Shown: positions 8,824-17,613, numbered from the stretch's first letter. The stretch is DNA of 64,000 nucleotides from JAJRVM01 sp041752115 (GCA_041752115.1 JBGSHS010000253.1:31728-95727); one strand, 5' to 3'. Notes: generated from the sequence alone by a model not told the origin. Numbers and translations are program-made.

Positions 8824-9972
8824 TCACTCAGGCGAGTCAAGTACTTGCACCTGGAACCGCCCCTTGTTCCGGTCCTGCCATTCGACAATGAACTTAACAG
8901 GCATGTCCCCCGAGGCCATATGAGCAACACATTCGCCGTGTCGCACGTCGGCATCACGGTCGTACCTCAGTTCCCGATGGCCATCAATTGACTCCGCGGC
9001 CGCACCAACAGGCGTGCTGCGAATGACCTGCTCCAGCAGCTGCACAACTTCCTTACTCGTGCAGGAAGGCAATTCAGGTCCTGCCAACCGCACCTGGAAC
9101 AGCCCCTTGTTCCGGTCTTGCCATTCGACAATGAACTTTACAGGCATGTCCCCCGAGGCCATATGAGCGACACATTCGCCGTGTCGCACGTCGGCATCAC
9201 GGTCGTACCTCAGTTCCCGATGGCCATCAATTGACTTTGCGGCCGCACCAACCGGCGTGCTGCGAATGACCTGCTCCAGCAACTGCCCAACTTCCTTACT
9301 CGTGCAGGAAGGCAATTCAGGTTCTGGCAACCGCACCTGGAACAGCCCCTTGTTCCGGTCTTGCCATTTGACAATGAACTTAACAGGCATGTCTCCCGAG
9401 GCCATATGAGCGACACATTCGCCGTGTCGCACGTCGGCATCACGGTCGTACCTCAGTTCCCGATGGCCATCAATTGACTCCGCGGCCGCACCAACCGGCG
9501 TGCTGCGAACGACCTGCTCCAGCAGCTGCACAACTTCCTTACTGGTGCAGGAGGGGAGTTGAACCGGCATGAGCATCGAAGCTAGAAACGGACCCGCAAC
9601 GAAGGATACCGCCACTAAGATCGCCACAAAGCCGAGATTCGGACCACTGTATGCACTGCGACGAAAGAAGGCTATCGGATAGACGATAATCCAGACGAGC
9701 ACCATGCCTACAAACAGGAGGCCGGCACTTTCGCGTTGACGTCCCTTCGAGTCCACTTCGCCGAGGCGTCGGGCGTCTATCGCAACCAATGCCGCTGTGG
9801 AAATGACCGTGGCCGCACTAATACCGAGCGCGACGAAAAAAGATGTGACGAAACACAACACTACGCCCGAGACCACGGGCAGGATAAGCGCCGCGATGAT
9901 CAACCCCAATCCCGATCGGGTTGTGGCGAGTGCTTCCGCTGATTCAATATGTGGCGAGTCTACGTCAGTCAT
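8824..9972 (-). CDS. Membrane protein with three near-identical 81-residue C-terminal repeats
   Basis: A 382-residue protein. The first 138 residues hold about four hydrophobic segments (near 22-45, 46-65, 84-103 and 113-133). The remainder is three tandem copies of one 81-residue domain, each beginning LPSCTSKEV, continuing through TPVGAAA, YDRDADVRHGEC and FIVxWQDRNKG, and ending in FQV. Each copy has two cysteines (LPSC and HGEC). The domain resembles small extracytoplasmic domains with a WQDR-K motif found after membrane anchors in various bacteria, but its function is unknown to me. Copies differ by only a few residues, so the expansion is recent or is kept uniform by gene conversion. 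No clear ribosome site precedes ATG 9972. Confidence 0.75.
   Translation of the reverse strand: MTDVDSPHIESAEALATTRSGLGLIIAALILPVVSGVVLCFVTSFFVALGISAATVISTAALVAIDARRLGEVDSKGRQRESAGLLFVGMVLVWIIVYPIAFFRRSAYSGPNLGFVAILVAVSFVAGPFLASMLMPVQLPSCTSKEVVQLLEQVVRSTPVGAAAESIDGHRELRYDRDADVRHGECVAHMASGDMPVKFIVKWQDRNKGLFQVRLPEPELPSCTSKEVGQLLEQVIRSTPVGAAAKSIDGHRELRYDRDADVRHGECVAHMASGDMPVKFIVEWQDRNKGLFQVRLAGPELPSCTSKEVVQLLEQVIRSTPVGAAAESIDGHRELRYDRDADVRHGECVAHMASGDMPVKFIVEWQDRNKGRFQVQVLDSPE
8827..9558 (-). repeat. Three tandem 243-bp direct repeats inside the membrane-protein gene
   Basis: Equivalent bases recur at exactly 243-bp spacing (for example the CCATTCGACAATG block at 8879, 9122 and 9365, with one change in the last). 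Units are 9316-9558, 9073-9315 and 8827-9072. Nucleotide identity is very high, including at synonymous positions, which indicates recent duplication or homogenisation. Confidence 0.9.
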
Positions 9973-10163
9973 GTGCGTACCATTCGTATTCCGGAATCAC
10001 GTGTACCCACAGGGGTAAAGGGCGAACGAATAGCAATCTGTCCTGCGGTCGTCGGATGGACAGACTGCAAGTTGAACACCAGACGATTGGCTCCGACGCA
10101 GGAACAACCTATGCGGATACTGTGCCCAAGTGCCTCTGCTGGCATCATTCTAACAAGAACATC

Positions 10164-10763
10164 GTGAGCGGGGCAACGCGATGGTGCGGGCACGCCATAG
10201 CCACATTGGCTCGTGAAGTGCACACGCCACGGGAGCTGCTGGATCGGGCGAGACAGGACTTGTACAGTTGGCTGGAAGCACAGCAGCGAAGGCGGGTTTC
10301 CACGGAGTATCTAGGCACGTATGTCAACCTGGAAGGAAAAGTCAATGCATTGAGGCAAGTATTTGAAGAGTACAAGATCGAGCATCTGTCCTGCCAGGCG
10401 ACGTGGGAACAGAAGGAGCAATACGTTGTCGGCTGTATTGCCCACATCCTGAAACGCCTCCTCCGACGCGAAAAGCGACCGCCGATCGGACGCGCCGAGT
10501 GTCAATACTTCGTGCTCCCCGAGAACGTGGTCATCAACGTACCTCGTTGTGAGGACAAGCTGTGCATCGCGGTCGTAAACGCGAGCGGCCATGAGACTGG
10601 AGGAATGGGACTAAGCAGCTCCAGAGCATTTGGACGCAGACAAAGTCGATTGCGGCCATCGAGAATCACGAGTATACGCGAATCGACCGAAGGTCAGAAA
10701 TCCTCCACCACCGGCGCAGGCATGACCTCCGTATCGGCCGGCGCGGCGCGGGGGGCGATCTGA
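10164..10763 (+). CDS. Hypothetical protein, possibly a gene remnant
   Basis: A frame starting at GTG 10164 encodes roughly 155 protein-like residues with a helical, charged character (RELLDRARQDLYSWLEAQQ, then VNALRQVFEEYKIEHLSC and CIAHILKRLLRREKRPP). After about 10620 the composition degrades, and the frame runs antisense into the 3' end of the esterase. No family is recognised. The cysteine pattern (about five in 130 residues) is not a known motif. The frame could be a truncated gene. The rest of the 9973-10693 gap holds nothing I can name. Confidence 0.35.
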   Translation: MSGATRWCGHAIATLAREVHTPRELLDRARQDLYSWLEAQQRRRVSTEYLGTYVNLEGKVNALRQVFEEYKIEHLSCQATWEQKEQYVVGCIAHILKRLLRREKRPPIGRAECQYFVLPENVVINVPRCEDKLCIAVVNASGHETGGMGLSSSRAFGRRQSRLRPSRITSIRESTEGQKSSTTGAGMTSVSAGAARGAI

Positions 10764-11674
10764 GCTGGAGGCTGCGAGCGGAAGATATGCTGCGCGAAGT
10801 AGTAGAGGCTGTTCTTCCAGTGCGTCGGATCGTGGGCATTATCGTCAACGTGCCAGATGTGCGGAACGTCATGGTCCCGAAGGTAGGCGTGAACACCCTG
10901 GCTGACACGAATCAGACCGTCCTTCTTTCCGCAAGACAGCCACAGCAGTCTGAGCTTGGCCTTGGCGGCTGCAGGGTCGGGCACAAGGTTATTGGCCGGC
11001 TTGGTGTTGGGCGCCGATGAGAAGCCGCCGACCCAGGCAAATGTGTCCAGATGTTTCAGTCCGAAGTTCAGCGACTGTCCACCGCCCATCGACAGTCCGG
11101 CAAGCGCTCGGTGTTCGCGGTCCGCTTCGACTGAGTAGCGTGCTTCGATCGCCGGGATAACGTCCTTCAGCAGGTCCTCCTCGAAGGCCGCGAAAGCGGG
11201 GGCCGACGCAAAGACGTTGTCTTTGGGCCTGTCATCCTTCTGGGCTCGACCGTTGGGCATGACGACAATCATCGGCTCGGCCTCGCCGTTGGCGATCAGA
11301 TTGTCGAGAATGACGTTCGGCTTGGCCAATCTCTCCCACTCCCTTTCGTCGCCGCCGATTCCGTGCAGGAGGTAGAGGACCGGGTACTTCTTGTCCTGCG
11401 CGTAGCCCGGCGGCGTATAGACCTGCATTTTGCGAGTGGTCCCGACGGACTTGGAATCGTAGGTCACCATTTCCAACTGGCCACGCGCAATCCCTTGTCG
11501 CTCCGAATCGAAACCGGCAGGCGGGTCGGGAAATGCCGGCACATCGTCCGGATTGAGTTTGACGGGGCCGCCAAAGCCGCGTCTCTCCTGGGCAGCGATT
11601 CCTGACGCGGTCAGGGCGAGGATCAGCAATCCGGCGAGCGGGATCAGCAGCGAGCACTTCAGTCGCGTCATCAT
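10694..11674 (-). CDS. Secreted esterase of the CE1/esterase-D-like alpha/beta hydrolase family
   Basis: A 326-residue exported hydrolase. A signal peptide is visible (LLIPLAGLLILALTASGIAAQ). The esterase fold shows VYTPPGY, YPVLYLLHGIGG as the oxyanion region, the nucleophile elbow GLSMGGG, an acid residue near CGKKDGL and the histidine in NAHDPTHW. Such enzymes remove acetyl or feruloyl groups from plant polysaccharides, or act on other esters, in the periplasm or outside the cell. The frame is open further upstream, but ATG 11674 is chosen because the signal peptide starts there. A proline-rich tail of about 25 residues ends the protein. The substrate is not determined by the sequence. Confidence 0.82.
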   Translation of the reverse strand: MMTRLKCSLLIPLAGLLILALTASGIAAQERRGFGGPVKLNPDDVPAFPDPPAGFDSERQGIARGQLEMVTYDSKSVGTTRKMQVYTPPGYAQDKKYPVLYLLHGIGGDEREWERLAKPNVILDNLIANGEAEPMIVVMPNGRAQKDDRPKDNVFASAPAFAAFEEDLLKDVIPAIEARYSVEADREHRALAGLSMGGGQSLNFGLKHLDTFAWVGGFSSAPNTKPANNLVPDPAAAKAKLRLLWLSCGKKDGLIRVSQGVHAYLRDHDVPHIWHVDDNAHDPTHWKNSLYYFAQHIFRSQPPAQIAPRAAPADTEVMPAPVVEDF

Positions 11675-11852
11675 GGGAATTCTCGTCAAGCAACGAATAG
11701 CAGGGTAGGCGTAGCACAAAACGGCGTCTTCGAAACCTCGCACCAAGCCCGTAAGCGGCTGGCCCGTCTTTCCTTCATACCGGATGTTCGCCTGTTTGGC
11801 AAACGGGACTCGCGGGCAGCAAAATGCTACCACTGAACCAGAGTACAAAACA

Positions 11853-11975
11853 ATGGGTCAGCCGGTTGAGCTTTCCGAGGAACTGGTCGACGATGCGCGG
11901 GCCGTTTTGTCGGGCGTGATGGTGAACCGGTCGAGGTCGACCTTTGAGTCTGTCATGTGATCTTCTCGACCAGCG
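11853..11975 (+). pseudogene. Internally deleted twin of the ParD-like antitoxin/zeta toxin locus
   Basis: The first 18 codons (MGQPVELSEELVDDARAV) match the antitoxin at 17614. The sequence then jumps, out of frame, to what corresponds to the last 40 or so bases of that antitoxin and to the first 11 codons of the zeta toxin (LSLSCDLLDQR), after which family B repeat sequence begins. About 0.28 kb of antitoxin is missing, with a GGC shared at the junction. The preceding 150 bp (from about 11700) is also homologous to 17466-17613, including AGCAAAATGCT before the start. The resulting 35-codon frame is not expected to be functional. Confidence 0.8.
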
Positions 11976-11980
11976 TGCCG

Positions 11981-12085
11981 TGAGGGGGAGAAAGCTCACG
12001 CAAAGGCGCGAGGGACGGATGTGATTGACTCTCATGCCACGCTTGTCTTCGCGCCTTAGCGCCTTGGCGCCTTGGCGTGAAAGTC
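11981..12085. repeat. Dispersed family B repeat, copy 1
   Basis: Begins GGAGAAAGCTCACGC and ends with the near-complementary GCGCCTTGGCGTGAAAG, so it can fold back on itself over about 100 bp. A second copy is at 20971-21075. It abuts the zeta remnant on the left and a family A element on the right. Confidence 0.7.
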
Positions 12086-12086
12086 A

Positions 12087-12170
12087 ATGGATCTCACGGA
12101 GCCACGGAGGTCACAGAGAAGAGTAAGTGCGGTCGTCAATCTGGCAGGTCTGGCCCACTTCCTCTGCGCA
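12087..12170. repeat. Dispersed family A repeat, left arm plus core
   Basis: Left arm TCTCACGGAGCCACGGAG, then the family core containing GCAGGTCTGGCCCACTTCCTC. The usual right arm of CTCCGTG units is degraded here. The rest of the gap up to 12281 shows nothing else. Confidence 0.65.
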
Positions 12171-12281
12171 CCAATTGCACCGCAATTCCTGGCGCGTACT
12201 GATTGCGGAACATCTACCGTTCGTCACATTGCGCAAATGCCGAACAGATCTGACCTCGAACGACGACCCTACTCAGGGCCA

Positions 12282-12623
12282 CTACTTCGAAGGGCGGTTG
12301 ACGCGGATAAGCTGACCCTGCAGGTCGGGAACCGTTTCGAGGGCCACGTGAATACGGGCCGCCTGGCTCAAGAAATCGGGGTCAACGGTGCAAACAATGA
12401 CCCCTGCATGACCGGGCTGTTGTTGATGAAGACGAATGAAATGCTGGCGATTCAAGGTCCATACGGCGCGTTCATCTGCCATGGCGAACTGAAGTACGTC
12501 CTCGTCCGACGTTCTCTGCTCAGCCTTGCCGGTTTCCTGAATCGTGATCACATCGTGGCCAAACTGCCGCAGTCCTTTCACCACTGACAGTGGGAAGTTC
12601 TCGTTGGCATACAGTCTCGCCAC
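12282..12623 (-). CDS. DUF5615 family PIN-like toxin
   Basis: A 113-residue PIN-like nuclease-fold protein. The N-terminal LYANENFPLSVVKGLRQ and GHDVI, together with DEDVLQFA and VWTLNRQHF, match the DUF5615 family, in which acidic residues would form the active site. It starts with GTG at 12623, only three bases after the stop of the DUF433 gene, so the two are cotranscribed. DUF433-DUF5615 pairs are established predicted type II toxin-antitoxin modules. The target RNA is unknown. Confidence 0.82.
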   Translation of the reverse strand: MARLYANENFPLSVVKGLRQFGHDVITIQETGKAEQRTSDEDVLQFAMADERAVWTLNRQHFIRLHQQQPGHAGVIVCTVDPDFLSQAARIHVALETVPDLQGQLIRVNRPSK

Positions 12624-12626
12624 CGA

Positions 12627-12956
12627 TCAGGCCTCCCCATTCTCGCGAATCTGCCGCTCGATATCTTCGCGATGGACACGAACAAATGCCCAGGCCGCCA
12701 CCAAGTCCTCTGCTCGAAGGGTGGGATAGTTTCGCAGAATCTCCGCTTCGTGGACCCCCTGCCGCCGCATCTGCTCCAAAATCCAGACGGGAATCCTGGT
12801 CCGTACAATGCAAGGCTCCCCTCCAGAGACCCCCGGTGTGCTCTCGATACCCGGAAACGAGTCGCCCAGGTCTTGGACAATCCGCTGCAGCAGACGCGTT
12901 TTCTCGGCTCGCGAGAGCGATTCCAGTTCTCTTTCGATGTCGTCGATCTTGGGCAT
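12627..12956 (-). CDS. DUF433 family antitoxin
   Basis: A 109-residue protein. A helical N-terminus of about 35 residues (IERELESLSRAEKTRLLQRI) is followed by the DUF433 winged-helix core: GVSGGEPCIVRTRIPVW, then LEQMRRQGVHEAEILRNYP. It is predicted to bind DNA and neutralise the PIN-like partner just downstream. ATG 12956 has a good GGGAGG ribosome site, better than any start in the longer upstream frame. The pair probably represses its own promoter, but no operator palindrome stood out. Confidence 0.82.
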   Translation of the reverse strand: MPKIDDIERELESLSRAEKTRLLQRIVQDLGDSFPGIESTPGVSGGEPCIVRTRIPVWILEQMRRQGVHEAEILRNYPTLRAEDLVAAWAFVRVHREDIERQIRENGEA

Positions 12957-13261
12957 ATACGACCCTCCCACGGTACTCCCCTGATTGCCATCGCGGCCGG
13001 CAGTTCCGGAAGCAGCGCTACCGAATTCTATGCCAACGACACAGCCCAAGGGAACCAAGCCCCTGGAAAAGAGACGAGGATGCGAAACCGGACGTTGAAT
13101 CGGCGTGGCCGATCCGGCGTAATTAAATTGACCCGCGGTTGGGTCCGAACGACGCCGTGGTCGATGCACGACGCTGGCACAAATAATCCGACAAGACGAG
13201 AGGCCATGAACTGGAGAGACAGCGAATCGATCGAAAACAAACCAATACCATCCCTACTGGC

Positions 13262-13335
13262 ACTTGACCTGCGGGTCGGTCCGCTTCCTCCGCACCCCAC
13301 CCTCCGTGTCTCCGTGTCTCCGTGAGAGACCAACT
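13262..13335. repeat. Dispersed family A repeat, core plus right arm
   Basis: Contains the core GGGTCGGTCCGCTTCCTCCG followed by CTCCGTGTCTCCGTGTCTCC and GTGAGAG. No left arm is recognisable upstream. It lies between the DUF433 gene and the tandem array; the rest of 12957-13261 holds nothing assignable. Confidence 0.65.
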
Positions 13336-13357
13336 GACCTGTGAATCATCACGCGGC

Positions 13358-13421
13358 GAGAAACGTTGTGGCCGAGAAACGTTGTGGCCGAGAAACGGTG
13401 TGGCCGAGAAACGGTGAACAC
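13358..13421. repeat. 16-bp tandem repeat, four units
   Basis: Units start at 13358, 13374, 13390 and 13406 with consensus GAGAAACGKTGTGGCC. The first two are identical, the third differs at one base and the fourth is partial. The array sits 25 bp after a family A right arm and 60 bp past the 3' end of the Kelch gene, which lies on the other strand. Confidence 0.85.
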
Positions 13422-13483
13422 GCGGGATATTGAACGACTCTCCTGGCCGGAGCGTCCGCGCGTAGCCGGGAAGCATCAGGTGG

Positions 13484-14986
13484 TTATCGGAGAGAGGCTT
13501 TCGATCTCGCCTCCCTCCCCGCCTCCAGCTTCCAGACATCGCGCCCGAAGTGATTTCCGCTCACCATCCACAGGGCGTTGCGGAATACGAAGACACTCGC
13601 CGCATGACGAGGTGCCCATGGAGTTGCAGGCAACTCGTGCCAGGTTGCTCCGTCGTCCGAGTACCATACGTCGTTGCGATTGGATTGATTCCAGCCCTCG
13701 AGCACCCAGAGGCGTCCGTCGAACGCGGCTGTCTCATGATACTGACGCGGATGCCATGGCGCGTGAGCGGTATGGCATTGCCACTGCCGTCCGTCGGCCG
13801 AGCTCCAGACTTCGCCAAAGAACTGGCGATCGGGGTGCTCAGGCGTGTCATACGTGCCGCCGCCAATGAGCCAAATGCGATCGCGATGAACGACCGAGCC
13901 TCCCACCATGCCGCGAGGCGACCAGGGAGCATGCTCCGTGACGCGTTCCCACTCCGCGCCGTCGCGACTGCTCCACACATCGTTGTAGAATACTTCATCA
14001 CCACCACCGTACTGAGGTAGCGTTTGACCGCCGATGACCCAGATCCGACCGGCGTGAGCCACTGTGTAGTGCAGCACTCGCGAGCCCCAGGGAACGTCGT
14101 CAGCGACGAGTTTCCAGGCAGTTCCATCGTCGGAGTTCCACACGTCGTTCTGGTAATGTCCTTGGATGGCGTCGCCTCCCACAATCCAGATCCTATGATC
14201 GTGCACGACGTAGCCCGCCGTATGCCGAGGTTCCCACGACGCGTCGGCGTGGCGAGTCCACGTCGCGCCATCCTCGGAACTCCACACATCGCTGGCGCAC
14301 GTATGCGGGAAGTTGGTCTTGTCCATGGGATTCCAGCCACCCAACAGCCACATCTTGTCGGCGAAGACGACCGCTCCTGCTCCGTCGCGCGGTGCGAACG
14401 CCGCCTGATCGGTCACCTTCACCCAGCGATACACCGGCGGCCGGCGAACCTCTTCGCTCGACGCCAAGGCCAGTTCGACGCTCTCCGGACTGTCGCCGAA
14501 CGACCTTGGAGCGTGTCCCCAAGCACCGTGCACCTCGCTCTGGACAGCAACGTCCACCGAGGCCCAGTCTGCCTCTGGACTTTGCACGCGATGCGCCGCT
14601 GTCTCGGTTTCCGGTGCAGTGAAGCACCACCCACCTGGAGTTGCGAACACCGGCAGGCCTTGCAGCTGCGCAACAGCTCGATCACCGCGCCGGGCTTTGA
14701 GCGCTGCCATGTCGCCACTTCTGCAACTGACTCGGTCCTTACACGTCGGGCCGACAATCGAAATGTCGCCAGCCGTTTGCTCGCAGATCAGTTGCTCCGC
14801 AGGGAGTGGCCAGCGCAACAGGTCGCGGACCGTCCTGCTGCGGCACGGCGATTCGACACCACCGAGCGCCATCGCGACAAGCGTCAGCCACGCCGTCGCT
14901 GCATGAATGCCTGAAGCCGATTTGCGGTAGACCGTCCCGAAACGAACGTCTGCTCGCGAATGATCTCCGTTGCTGCACCATTGCAT
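13484..14986 (-). CDS. Exported Kelch-repeat (galactose-oxidase-like beta-propeller) protein
   Basis: About 500 residues. A hydrophobic segment near the start (TAWLTLVAMALGGVES) suggests export. The C-terminal 300 residues contain about six Kelch-type blades. Each has a pattern of DRIWLIGG, NDVWSSxDGxxW and WxPR: for example MWLLGGWNP, IWIVGGD, IWVIGGQ and IWLIGGG. The blades probably form a closed beta-propeller for binding. The Cys-Tyr cofactor and copper ligands of true galactose oxidase are not recognisable. The frame stays open to 15484, but that extension is basic and low in order and runs antisense into the next gene, so ATG 14986 is preferred. Confidence 0.75.
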   Translation of the reverse strand: MQWCSNGDHSRADVRFGTVYRKSASGIHAATAWLTLVAMALGGVESPCRSRTVRDLLRWPLPAEQLICEQTAGDISIVGPTCKDRVSCRSGDMAALKARRGDRAVAQLQGLPVFATPGGWCFTAPETETAAHRVQSPEADWASVDVAVQSEVHGAWGHAPRSFGDSPESVELALASSEEVRRPPVYRWVKVTDQAAFAPRDGAGAVVFADKMWLLGGWNPMDKTNFPHTCASDVWSSEDGATWTRHADASWEPRHTAGYVVHDHRIWIVGGDAIQGHYQNDVWNSDDGTAWKLVADDVPWGSRVLHYTVAHAGRIWVIGGQTLPQYGGGDEVFYNDVWSSRDGAEWERVTEHAPWSPRGMVGGSVVHRDRIWLIGGGTYDTPEHPDRQFFGEVWSSADGRQWQCHTAHAPWHPRQYHETAAFDGRLWVLEGWNQSNRNDVWYSDDGATWHELPATPWAPRHAASVFVFRNALWMVSGNHFGRDVWKLEAGREARSKASLR

Positions 14987-15296
14987 GATGTGCCTGCCTT
15001 TCCTGTCGCAGTCCGGATCGGCCTGCGCTCTGGTCATCTGGTGTTTACCGTGGGCCTTTTGACCGAGGAGCGTCTGAACCCGGTCCCGCCACTCTTTCGG
15101 TTTGTGTGTGCCTGGATAACCCATGCATCCCGGTCCTCTTGATAGCAAGACTGCCATTCTACTCCGATCAGTTCCATGGGGGTGGAGCATTTGCCGTCTT
15201 GCTTGCTGACGCAACATGGTGCCGCTATTCTGGTGTTGGCAACGGCGGCGGTCCATTTGACAAGCACGCAGTCCATCGGGTGGTAAAGGTGGCCCA
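14987..15296. other. Divergent intergenic region
   Basis: 310 bp between the Kelch gene (minus) and the FAD oxidoreductase gene (plus); promoters for both should lie here. A minus-strand frame through it (HKPKEWRDRVQTLLGQKA) has some protein-like character but no recognised family. No clear operator or terminator was found. Confidence 0.4.
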
Positions 15297-17054
15297 ATGC
15301 GGTATCTCACTTTCGTGCTCACGATGCTGATCTCGTCATCTGCGTTGGCCGCCGAAGTATTGCTGGAGGCCGAAGGCTTCGCCGACCACGGGGGCTGGAC
15401 GCTCGATCCGCAGTTCCTCGACGCGATGGGGTCGCCGTATCTTCTGGCACATGGCCTGGGCCAACCGGTGGCCAACGCGGTCACCGAGGTCGAGTTCCCC
15501 GCGACGGGCAGCTACCATCTTTGGGTGCGAACCAAAGACTGGTTGTCATCGCACCATCCTGGCCGATTCAAGGTGATCATTAGCGGCCGGGAAGTCCCCC
15601 TTGAGTTCGGTAATCAAGGGCAGGAGTGGATCTGGCAGGACGGAGGCGCAGTCGAGATCGGGAAGCATCGGGTGAAAGTTGAACTGCATGATCTCAGTGG
15701 TTTCGACGGACGCTGTGATGCTCTCTTCTTCACCACAGACATGGAGTTCGTTCCGCCACAAGACCCCGACGAGCAGATGGCCACATGGCGACGACGACTG
15801 CTCGGATTGCCCGAGAGTCCATCTTCTGCTGGGCAGTTCGATGTCGTGGTTATCGGCGGTGGGATCGCCGGATGCTCGGCGGCTCTCACAGCGGCACGAC
15901 TGGGCCTCCAGGTAGCATTCATCCAGAACCGTCCGGTGCTCGGCGGTAACGCCAGCCCGGAGATCGGCATCACCGTGCGCGGACAAAACCGCACGGTGGT
16001 GAGCGAGGTCGCCGGTCCCGACCGTGAGAAGGTTCTTCGAACGGAGACGAAGATCCACCTTTACCTCGGCTGGCACGCTTTCCGGGCGCAGATGAAAGGA
16101 AACTCCATCGAAAGCGTTGTTGCGAAGAACACGTCCACCAACAAGGAACTGCGGTTTGCCGCACCGGTGTTCATCGACTGCACCGGCACCGGTTCGGTCG
16201 GTTTCCTCTCCGGTGCCAACTACCGTATGGGACGTGAGGCGAAGGCCGAATTCCACGAAGGGCTTGCCCCAGACAACGCCGACACGCTGCACCATGGCAA
16301 CACCGTAGTCTTCGCCACTCGCCTGGCAGACCGTCCCGTTTCATTCCCCGATGTGCCTTGGGCCACCGCCGTGTCGAAGGACTACGCCGACCTGGGAGGC
16401 CAAGTCACCCACGATCACGACAACGAAGGCGGCCTCACGCACTTCTGGGAATACGGACAGCACCTTGACCCGTTCCAGGATGCCGAGGAGATTCGGGATC
16501 ACCTCTTCTGTGCAATTTACGGAACATTCGCCACGGCGAAGCGGCTCAATCCCCAGACGTATGCCCATCTCGAACTGGAGCACGTGGGACATGTTCCGGC
16601 CGGTGGTGAATCTCGGCGCCTGATGGGTGATTACCTCTTGACGGAGAATGATGTCCGTTCCGGCAAGGTGTTTTCCGATGCTGTGGCTCTGTGCAGTGGC
16701 CACTTCTGCTTGCACTACCCTGGCGACCAATATGACTTCCGCCTGGGGGATTGGAAGTTTATTGCTGTGCCGCACTTCACTGTGCCGTTTCGATGCTTGT
16801 ACTCAACGAATGTCGACAACCTCCTGATGGCAGGCAAGCATATCAGCGTGACTCACATCGCTGGCTCAGCGACCAAGACCATGCTCAATGGTGGTCAGAC
16901 TGGCGTGGCCACTGGAGCAGCGGCGTTTCTCTGCAAGAAGCATCAGTCATTGCCTCGCGAAATCGGCCAAAACCACGTCAACGAACTACAGGAAATTCTC
17001 CAGGAACAAGGCCAGTACAAGGACTCGCTGAAGCCCGTGTCAGCCAGCGAGTAA
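15297..17054 (+). CDS. Exported FAD-dependent oxidoreductase (FAD_oxidored family) with N-terminal carbohydrate-binding-like domain
   Basis: A 585-residue protein with a clear signal peptide (LTFVLTMLISSSALAA). Residues of about 20-150 form a beta-rich module (VLLEAEGFADHGGW, SYHLWVRTKDW, HRVKVELHD) like those fused to sugar-active planctomycete enzymes. The flavin domain begins at FDVVVIGGGIAGCSAA, a Rossmann dinucleotide motif, followed by GGNASPEIG. A second FAD-binding region near the C-terminus reads NLLMAGKHISVTHIA. An AAAGGTGG site precedes ATG 15297. The substrate is unknown; the module and its neighbours suggest a carbohydrate-related oxidation in the periplasm. Confidence 0.82.
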   Translation: MRYLTFVLTMLISSSALAAEVLLEAEGFADHGGWTLDPQFLDAMGSPYLLAHGLGQPVANAVTEVEFPATGSYHLWVRTKDWLSSHHPGRFKVIISGREVPLEFGNQGQEWIWQDGGAVEIGKHRVKVELHDLSGFDGRCDALFFTTDMEFVPPQDPDEQMATWRRRLLGLPESPSSAGQFDVVVIGGGIAGCSAALTAARLGLQVAFIQNRPVLGGNASPEIGITVRGQNRTVVSEVAGPDREKVLRTETKIHLYLGWHAFRAQMKGNSIESVVAKNTSTNKELRFAAPVFIDCTGTGSVGFLSGANYRMGREAKAEFHEGLAPDNADTLHHGNTVVFATRLADRPVSFPDVPWATAVSKDYADLGGQVTHDHDNEGGLTHFWEYGQHLDPFQDAEEIRDHLFCAIYGTFATAKRLNPQTYAHLELEHVGHVPAGGESRRLMGDYLLTENDVRSGKVFSDAVALCSGHFCLHYPGDQYDFRLGDWKFIAVPHFTVPFRCLYSTNVDNLLMAGKHISVTHIAGSATKTMLNGGQTGVATGAAAFLCKKHQSLPREIGQNHVNELQEILQEQGQYKDSLKPVSASE

Positions 17055-17205
17055 GTGTCAGACGAAATCGTGATCTGATCCGAGTCGTAGCACCGCTTGC
17101 CGCGCATAATGACCGAGGCTGCTGGTGAGCCAGTGGACTACGCGGGCTTTCAGGTTGACCCGCATATCTTCGAGCTTGAGAATAGAACTCCCGGAGAATC
17201 GCCAA

Positions 17206-17320
17206 AGTGGCCAGACGTTTCTCTGCAGGTCGGGCCCACTTCCTCCACGCCCCAACCTCCGTATCGCTATGCCTCCGTATCGCTATGCCTCCGTGTCTCT
17301 GTGCCTCCGTGAGAGATCAA
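17206..17320. repeat. Dispersed family A repeat, core plus expanded right arm
   Basis: Core CTGCAGGTCGGGCCCACTTC, then CTCCGTATCGCTATGC repeated twice in tandem, then CTCCGTGTCTCTGTGCCTCC and GTGAGAG. Its left arm appears degraded. Confidence 0.7.
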
Positions 17321-17360
17321 TTCCCTTGAAGATCATAGCGCGGCGAGTGGTTCGTGACTT

Positions 17361-17410
17361 GGATGGACCTCACGGAGCCACGGAGTGCACGGAGAAGAGC
17401 AAGAGTGGAA
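17361..17410. repeat. Dispersed family A repeat, left arm only
   Basis: GGATGGACCTCACGGAGCCA followed by CGGAGTGCACGGAGAAGAGC. It lies about 40 bp after the end of the previous family A element, so a right arm precedes a left arm here. The 17411-17576 stretch is the duplicated upstream region shared with 11700-11852 and includes GCCCGCC/GGCGGGC (17508-17524). Confidence 0.6.
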
Positions 17411-17576
17411 CAGCAGCGACACGAATTCCCACAAGCTGCGCCGCCAGCTCTGGAATTCGTGCGCCGTGGGCGTAGCGCAATACGACGTCTTCAAGACCTC
17501 GCCTCAAGCCCGCCAGCGGCGGGCCCGTCTTTCGTTCAAACCGCAGGTTCGCCGGTGTGGCCAACTGGACTTGCCG

Positions 17577-17591
17577 GTAGCAAAATGCTAC
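17577..17591 (+). promoter_or_regulatory. Inverted repeat before the antitoxin, likely operator
   Basis: GTAGCA-AAA-TGCTAC is a perfect inverted repeat 22 bp upstream of the antitoxin ATG. The inner AGCAAAATGCT is conserved before the deleted twin (11816-11830), although the flanks there have changed. Type II antitoxins usually bind such sites to repress their own operon. This is inferred from position and symmetry. Confidence 0.5.
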
Positions 17592-17613
17592 CATTGAATC
17601 GGAGGATGGAACA

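Noticed and set aside
8827..9558. The 243-bp repeats as a CRISPR array
   Set aside because: The units are coding, contiguous and without spacers, and no cas gene is present.
13358..13421. The 16-bp tandem units as a CRISPR remnant
   Set aside because: There are no spacers between units and the unit is too short.
13484..15484. Kelch protein read as 666 residues
   Set aside because: The first 166 codons are basic, low in order and run antisense into the FAD oxidoreductase start; ATG 14986 gives a signal-like N-terminus instead.
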